Positions 8,885-13,312 of a stretch of 13,312 nt of DNA are shown piece by piece. The stretch spans positions 349,219 through 362,530 of the forward strand of contig PJRA01000401.1 in NCBI GenBank assembly GCA_016987375.1, given 5' to 3'. A program made the translations under genes and the position numbers. The stretch's first letter is position 1; every line of letters starts with the position of its first letter. The stretch comes from Brachionus koreanus. Lineage: Eukaryota; Rotifera; Eurotatoria; Ploima; Brachionidae. The notes below the pieces were generated by a model that was given only the letters and a program-made list of their open reading frames with translations, was not told the DNA's origin and searched no databases.

Positions 8885-10538
8885 ATGTTCTTTCATATTT
8901 ATAGTGTTTTTCGACATAGTTTTATTTTATTGTTGATGTTGTTGTTAGATTTATATTTTGATCAAATTTTAAAGCATATAGACCCACTCACGCACGCTCT
9001 ATATTCAATATACATAATTTATGCAGATATTTTTTCCAATTATGTTTATGATCGAAAAGAGCGAACAATGAGTGAATTGACTCTGCAATTAAGTGTTGAC
9101 AAAGCTTTGACTTATAATCCAAAGCAATTAAAAAATAAAAAAATTATTTATTGTTTTAAAAATTTTATTTAATAAAATGTTGTGTGATGGGCAACGATAC
9201 CAATTCCATATTCAGTTGTCTATTAATCTATTGATGGTATTTCAATTTTTTTTAAATTAAATTAGTTTAAAAAAAATTAATACCGATTAAACCCTATACG
9301 GATCGGATAGTATCAATTAAATATTTTAAATCTTTTAATTACCTGAAAAAGTATAGCATTAACTTTGAAATTTGGGATCGAAAACACAATTCTTTTTTTT
9401 TTAATTTTTTTTCTTTCATTTTCTTCTTTTTTTTCTCTTTCTATAGAAAAATAACAACTAAATAACTATACATAGATTCAACGTAAACGAGCCCAACAAA
9501 TCAACAAAAAAAAACAATATATAAATGTTAATTTTTTTTGTGCATTAAAACATAATTAATCAAGTCTGCTAAGTTAACTCACATTGTCTTTAACTGTTCA
9601 ACCTTTTAAATTATTTTTAAATTAACAAATCAAACATAACATTTTTAGAAATAAAATTTTGCCTTTTTTTCGTCAATTACAAAAAAAAATAAATACTTAA
9701 ATTAATGAATTTTTAAAAATTGTTGCCAAGATACTTTTAAACAACTAATGCTTTATAATAAATTTAAAAACTTGTTTATAAAAAAATTAGTTTTTTTTAA
9801 ATTTCTAAAAATATTTTTTTTTATTAAAACGATAAGTCAGTTACTAATTCTGCTTGAAAATTATATATTCTAATAAATTAAAAGAAATTTTTTTAAAAAA
9901 AATATACATTATTTTTATCAATTTAAAAAAAGTTAAAAAAAAAATTATTTCGAATTTTTTCATCTGCTTTAAAATTTTTTGCACCAAAAAAATAAATTTT
10001 ACAATAATTGGTCTAAACTCAAACACAATGAAAACTCTAAATTTATATTTAAACAAACTTTATTAAAATAAAATAAAAATAATTAAATTAATCGAATACT
10101 TAATTAATATTGTTTTTTAAACATTTTTTACTTTTTTGTGATCTCAATAAAACAAATTAGAGACAAAAATCAAATGTTAAATTTTTTTGTTGAAAATTGC
10201 TTTTTTCCTCATAAACTAAAATGAATTGTTAATATTATTACTTTTGCTTCTATAGTAAAAGGAATCCTTTTTTTTTTTAGAAAAAAAATATTAAACTATA
10301 CTTTATATTTTTAGATGCAGATTTTCACATTGAAAATTTTTTAATTTAATTTTTACATCATTTTTAAATAACAGAATTTAAAATTGTCAAGTTTTTTTTG
10401 ATTAATTTAAAAAAATAATGTTATGTTATTTTTGAACTAGCCTCATTTGTTCAAAGCATTTTTAATTAATTAAAAAAATCAAAATAAATAAAAAGAATTG
10501 AATAAAAATAAAAATACAAAAATAATAGTTTTTTAAAG
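8885..10538. other. Long AT-rich region without a supported gene
   Basis: About 1.65 kb of mostly A/T homopolymer-rich DNA. A 95-codon open frame at 8885-9172 on the + strand has no recognisable domain. Two overlapping opposite-strand frames near 9844-10066 are low-complexity Lys/Phe/Ile translations expected by chance in such DNA. No tRNA, snRNA or transposon remnant was recognised. The right end (about 10400-10538) should include the promoter of SURF2. Confidence 0.5.
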
Positions 10539-11478
10539 ATGCAATCAAATGATATTTCTATAGAGCAGTTATTGAAAAAATATTCTTCACTAAAATTCAA
10601 CGACACTAAAACAAGAGTAATTTAAAAATTTTCATTAAAAAAATTTTACAAAATTCTAATTTTCAGATTGTCTGTGAATGGACTGGACATGAGATACCTG
10701 TTAATGTCAATAGTATTCTATCATATGTAAATGGAAATAAATATAAACAAATAATGAAGAAGAATATAGACTCAGTTAAGCTAAAAGAGATGTCTGAATT
10801 TTTGGTTACACCAAAAAATACTAAAAGAATGTGATTAAAAGCTAATGTGTTTATTTATTTTAAAGATTATTAATTTTAATTTTTCAAAGAAATCAACTAT
10901 TTTGTAATCTTACACTAAAACACGTGAATAAAAGACCAGATCACATTGAAAATCACCTTAAAGGAAGACGATTTCAAAAAGCCTATAACCACTGTAAAGT
11001 TTAAATTTTTGTTGTTTTTTAGCTTGTACCAGTAAAAATACTAAATTTTAAATTTCCAGGGATCTATTGTAAAGAGAATAATATCAAATTTGTTCCTTTT
11101 TCAAAACAGCTTACATTCAAAAAAAATGATGAAAGCGATAGTGATGCTGAGAGTCAAATATCTCAAGATAGTATGAGTGATTTGTTTCCAAGTAAAAATA
11201 AAAAATCATATGGATTTCATATAGGTAAATGTAAATTTTCAAAAAGATGAATTGTTGGACTTAGTTAAAGAAGACCATAATGAGAGCGATTGTGGAAAAA
11301 TGTCTGAGAATCTAGAAGAATTGGATATACAAAAAGAAACAATAATAAAAAAAAGAAAATTAGACTCTAAAGTGATTTTAAAGAATAATTTAAATCAATC
11401 AATATTTAAAGAAAATTATTTTATTTTTTTTAGCTAAACAAAATACAAAAAGTAGAACCCAGACGCAAAAAAAAATAA
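10539..11478 (+). CDS. SURF2: Surfeit locus protein 2 (SURF2), six exons
   Basis: Exons: 10539-10616, 10667-10830, 10890-10993, 11060-11191, 11247-11371 and 11434-11478, giving 215 residues and ending in TAA. The five introns are 50, 59, 66, 55 and 62 bp, all GT...AG. SURF2 is a small conserved nucleolar protein; in humans it has been reported to associate with free 5S RNP. Family marks: IVCEWTGHEIP (27-37, human CILTGHELP), QLFCNLTLKHVNKRPDHI (83-100), HLKGRRFQKAY (103-113), then C119 and KFVP (125-128) aligned without gaps to human CQKQGVEYVP. The acidic DSMSDLFPNELL (152-163) matches human DSMTDLYPPELF, and the tail is basic (KKKRK and PRRKKK). Exon joins were chosen because they keep this alignment gap-free. 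The last intron is supported only by its length, signals and the basic tail. AATAAA at 11484-11489 lies six bases past the stop. Confidence 0.9.
10617..10666 (+). other. SURF2 intron 1 (50 bp)
   Basis: Starts GTAATT, ends TTTTCAG, phase 0. Its removal joins ...NDTKTR to IVCEWTGHE, the first conserved SURF2 motif. Confidence 0.9.
10831..10889 (+). other. SURF2 intron 2 (59 bp)
   Basis: Starts GTGATT, ends TTTTCAAAG, phase 2. It restores the conserved QLFCNLTLKH block next to the TPKNTKR segment. Confidence 0.85.
10994..11059 (+). other. SURF2 intron 3 (66 bp)
   Basis: Starts GTAAAG, ends TTTCCAG, phase 1. The joined product aligns without gaps to human SURF2 across the junction. A competing acceptor (TTTTTTAG near 11022) would disrupt this. 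Confidence 0.9.
11192..11246 (+). other. SURF2 intron 4 (55 bp)
   Basis: Starts GTAAAA, ends CAAAAAG, phase 1. The join gives DSMSDLFPNELL, close to human DSMTDLYPPELF. Confidence 0.85.
11372..11433 (+). other. SURF2 intron 5 (62 bp, tentative)
   Basis: Starts GTGATT like intron 2 and ends TTTTTTTTAG, phase 0. The joined end is basic, as in other SURF2 proteins. Without this splice the frame would end at 11437 with a hydrophobic tail instead. Confidence 0.65.
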
Positions 11479-11763
11479 TTTAAAATAAATACATTTTATT
11501 AAATTAATTTTTTTACTAACTTAAAAATAGCTAATATTTTAAAACTAAAGTTAAAATTTGATCATAAATATTATCTCAAAAGCTTATTCATCAGTTTGGA
11601 ATTTTTTTTCAATCAAAAAATTTAAAAACATTTTCTAACTTGAAATCAAATTTATTTTTAAGTAAAGTTACGACAATGACAAGTTAATTCTGCTATTTAA
11701 AAATATTAAAATTTTTTCCAGAATAACTAAATAGATGAAGAAAATGAAATATTTTCCTAAAAA
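11479..11763 (+). other. SURF2-ARFRP1 intergenic spacer
   Basis: A 285-bp AT-rich spacer. It holds a polyadenylation signal for SURF2 (AATAAA, 11484-11489) and, near its right end, an acceptor-like TTTTTTCCAG ending at 11721, 42 bases before the ARFRP1 start codon. No clear TATA box stands out from the AT background. An upstream ATG lies at 11735-11737. Confidence 0.55.
11484..11489 (+). terminator. Polyadenylation signal, SURF2
   Basis: AATAAA lies six bases past the SURF2 stop, followed within 30 bases by T-rich sequence. In AT-rich DNA the motif is common, so use is uncertain. Confidence 0.4.
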
Positions 11764-12427
11764 ATGTACACACTTCTATCAGGACTTTATGAATATTTGA
11801 CACAAAAAGATGATTATTTTTTACTCTTACTTGGACTTGATAATGCTGGTAAAACCACATATCTCGAACAAGTAAAGACCAAATTTACACCAAATTACAA
11901 AATGATGAATCCAGCTAAAATAACTTCAACTGTTGGATGTAATATTGGAAAAGTAGAAATTGGAAAAGTTCGCTTAAACTTCTGGGTAAATTACTATTTA
12001 AAACTTTGACTTGTGTTATTTATGAATTTTTCAAAAAAAGGATTTAGGGGGACAAGAAGAATTGCAGTCACTTTGGGACAAATATTATGCTGAATCTCAT
12101 GGAATAATTTATATGATTGATTCAACTGATCGTCATCGACTTGAAGAGTCCTGGTTAGCTTTTGATAAAATGATCCAAAATGAGCAGTTAATTGGATTAC
12201 CACTTTTAGTCGCATGTAACAAACAAGATCTAAACGAGTGCATGAGTGTGCCAGAAATTAAAAAAATGTTTAATAAGAGTGCAGCTAATATTGGTTTTAG
12301 AAATTGCATGGCAACAGCAACCAGTGCATTAACTGGAGAGGGTATTAACGAAGGAATCAATTGGATGAAAGAATGCGTTGAAAATAATGCAGTTAAACGC
12401 CCACCCAAAGAATCAAAGATTGCTTAA
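11764..12427 (+). CDS. ARFRP1: ADP-ribosylation factor-related protein 1 (ARFRP1), two exons
   Basis: Exons 11764-11985 and 12041-12427 encode 202 residues (human ARFRP1 has 201). ARFRP1 is an Arf-like small GTPase of the trans-Golgi network, the animal counterpart of yeast Arl3; it controls recruitment of ARL1 and golgins and cargo sorting. The start MYTLLSGLY lacks Gly2, so it is not myristoylated; family members are N-terminally acetylated and held by Sys1. The P-loop is GLDNAGKT (24-31), the switch I Thr is in TVGCNIG (56-62), DLGGQE (75-80) includes the catalytic-position Gln79, NKQD is at 134-137 for guanine specificity, and a TSALTGEG block closes the nucleotide site. LQSLWDKYYAESHGIIY is diagnostic for ARFRP1 within the Arf family. 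The intron (55 bp) sits just before DLGGQE. All key residues are intact. A polyadenylation signal AATAAA is at 12568-12573. Confidence 0.97.
11986..12040 (+). other. ARFRP1 intron (55 bp)
   Basis: Starts GTAAAT, ends TTCAAAAAAAG, phase 0. It separates NFW from DLGGQEELQ, which are contiguous in other ARFRP1 proteins. Confidence 0.95.
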
Positions 12428-12719
12428 GTTCTTACTTAAATTAAATTTTTTAAAATTCTGTTTAGAAATTTATTCTTAGATTTAAAAATATATTTTTATT
12501 ATTTTTATAAAAAAATTTAATTAAAATAAAAAAAAAATTAGCTATCTATTAAATTATTGTTGTAAGCAATAAAATAAAAAATTAAACTGAATTAGGTAAT
12601 TAAATTACTTCTGAATTAGTCTGATTTTGATCGTTATTAATTATTTAGGCCTTCGTAGAATCTTTTGGCAAAATCAAGATTATTATACTATTCTAAATGA
12701 ACACATTTTCATAATTATA
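12428..12719. other. AT-rich intergenic / ARFRP1 3' region
   Basis: Contains the ARFRP1 3' UTR with AATAAA at 12568-12573 and other A-rich near-matches around 12525-12535. No ORF or RNA gene was recognised. Confidence 0.5.
12568..12573 (+). terminator. Polyadenylation signal, ARFRP1
   Basis: AATAAA lies 141 bases past the ARFRP1 stop codon, preceded by a short GC-containing segment (TTGTTGTAAGC). Other A-rich candidates are nearby. Confidence 0.45.
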
Positions 12720-12755
12720 AGAATAATGATAATAATGATGAGCAACAGTAGGATA

Positions 12756-12768
12756 CCTGCGGAGCAGG
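12756..12768 (-). other. GC-rich hairpin in non-LTR 3' UTR
   Basis: CCTGC and GCAGG pair perfectly around a three-base loop, in an otherwise AT-rich setting, just before an ATT/ATC-repeat tail on the - strand. Many non-LTR elements keep a 3' hairpin that their reverse transcriptase recognises; that role here is inferred. Confidence 0.5.
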
Positions 12769-13102
12769 ACTCGATTTAGTTTGGCTATTGTAGCTGAAAA
12801 AAAATAATATAATTAGCGCGTGTTGAATTTAGTTATCTTGGTCTATACATAAAAATAGTAGCGTTTCATTTATTTAAGGAAAAAATTTTTTATTTTCTAC
12901 CGTTCTTCTTATTTTTTTCTCAGAAAAAAACTATTAATAATTTTTTGTTATTTCAGAAAATATTTTTAAATATTAATCTTCTTTACCAATTAATTTAAGA
13001 AAATTGTTTTAATTTTCTGACCCTCTGTTTGAAAAGAAAAAAAAGAAGAAAAATTTTAAACATTTCTTGACTTTCAAAAATCATGTAAAAGTAATCAAAT
13101 AT

Positions 13103-13312
13103 TTAAATAGTAAGTATTAATAAATTAGTAGTAGTAAATAGAACACCAACTTGAACTATCGCTTGTCGCTGCAAATAATCCTTAATCCAGGCGTCCAGTT
13201 TTTCCTTAAAACTATTTAAACTGTGTGCATTTACAATATCTGTTGGTAGTTTGTTCCAAGTTGTCACAACTCTGTTTGTCAGGAAATTAAATCTTGGTTG
13301 AAAATATTTCAT
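13103..13312 (-). CDS. Non-LTR retrotransposon ORF2 C-terminus (partial)
   Basis: The 69 visible residues begin at the window edge, where the frame is still open, and end at 13103. The pattern FNFLTNRVVTTWNKLPTDIVNAHSLNSFKEKLDAWI is the typical C-terminal tail after the reverse transcriptase domain in CR1/Jockey/L2-like ORF2 proteins (usual form: F..RVV..WN.LP..IV.A.S...FK..LD). The methionine at 13310-13312 is unlikely to be the true start. Endonuclease and reverse transcriptase domains would lie beyond the window. Nothing in the visible part is broken, so activity of the parent copy cannot be judged. Confidence 0.85.
   Translation of the reverse strand: MKYFQPRFNFLTNRVVTTWNKLPTDIVNAHSLNSFKEKLDAWIKDYLQRQAIVQVGVLFTTTNLLILTI

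Larger units (their letters stand above)
12720..13312 (-). mobile_element. 3' end of a non-LTR retrotransposon (truncated by window edge)
   Basis: The right part encodes the C-terminal tail of a non-LTR retrotransposon ORF2 protein (next entry). Reading leftwards on the - strand, an AT-rich 3' UTR is followed by a GC-richer block with the hairpin CCTGC-TCC-GCAGG (12756-12768) and then ATT/ATC triplets (12720-12740), like the short-repeat tails of such elements. The exact 3' terminus and family (CR1, L2 or Jockey-like) are not determined. The AT-rich middle (about 12850-13100) might instead be host DNA or an insertion. Confidence 0.5.

Noticed and set aside
8885..9172. 95-codon + strand ORF upstream of the BET gene
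   Set aside because: No recognisable domain, a Leu/Phe/Tyr/Ile-rich start as expected from T-rich DNA, and no supporting context. A chance frame is most likely, though a lineage-specific small gene cannot be excluded.
9844..10066. Two overlapping opposite-strand ORFs of 70 codons
   Set aside because: Both translate A/T homopolymers into Lys/Phe/Ile-rich low-complexity sequence and overlap each other almost fully.
11225..11246. 22-bp ultra-short intron in SURF2
   Set aside because: It would keep the frame, but a 55-bp intron from 11192 uses the same acceptor, matches the other intron lengths and gives the conserved DLFPNEL sequence.
1..13312. CRISPR arrays, tRNA or rRNA genes, bacterial operons
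   Set aside because: No regularly spaced repeats, tRNA-like arms or rRNA segments were seen on either strand, and the genes are clearly eukaryotic with introns.

Overview
The window is eukaryotic nuclear DNA, very AT-rich. It has short GT-AG introns of 50 to 66 bp, AATAAA-type polyadenylation signals, many microsatellites and remnants of three transposon classes. The host genes are a BET bromodomain protein, SURF2 and ARFRP1, a set that points to an animal. Extreme AT content, tiny introns and mixed DNA and RNA transposons would fit a monogonont rotifer (Brachionus-like), but other AT-rich invertebrates cannot be excluded. No ribosomal or mitochondrial marker is present to settle this.

Layout: (1) 1-895, a broken MULE-type DNA transposase on the + strand, cut by the left edge. 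(2) 909-1000, a pair of degenerate repeats. (3) 1310-1528, an LTR-like block, followed at once by a decayed retrotransposon gag (1530-2180). The gag has one in-frame stop, a probable internal deletion marked by two TTAGGG units, and a (TAA)n tract directly after its end. (4) 2227-3425, AT-rich intergenic DNA holding the 3' region of the next gene. (5) 3426-8180 on the - strand, one uninterrupted 1584-codon ORF for a long-isoform BET protein: two bromodomains, ET domain and the C-terminal P-TEFb-binding-type motif. (6) 8181-10538, its upstream region with AT and GA microsatellites, then a long stretch without a gene. (7) 10539-11478 on the + strand, SURF2 in six small exons that no single ORF shows. 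(8) 11764-12427 on the + strand, ARFRP1 in two exons. (9) 12428-12719, AT-rich. (10) about 12720-13312 on the - strand, the 3' end of a non-LTR retrotransposon, cut by the right edge.

The three host genes serve separate core functions: chromatin reading and transcription elongation (BET), a nucleolar or ribosome-linked role (SURF2) and trans-Golgi trafficking (ARFRP1). SURF2 and ARFRP1 lie head to tail, 285 bp apart, each with a splice-acceptor-like sequence just before its start codon, so shared transcription with trans-splicing is possible but unproven. I found no convincing undescribed multi-gene system. The points most worth checking are the telomere-like scar in gag, the intronless full-length BET gene, the possible SURF2-ARFRP1 operon and the hairpin plus tail of the non-LTR element.
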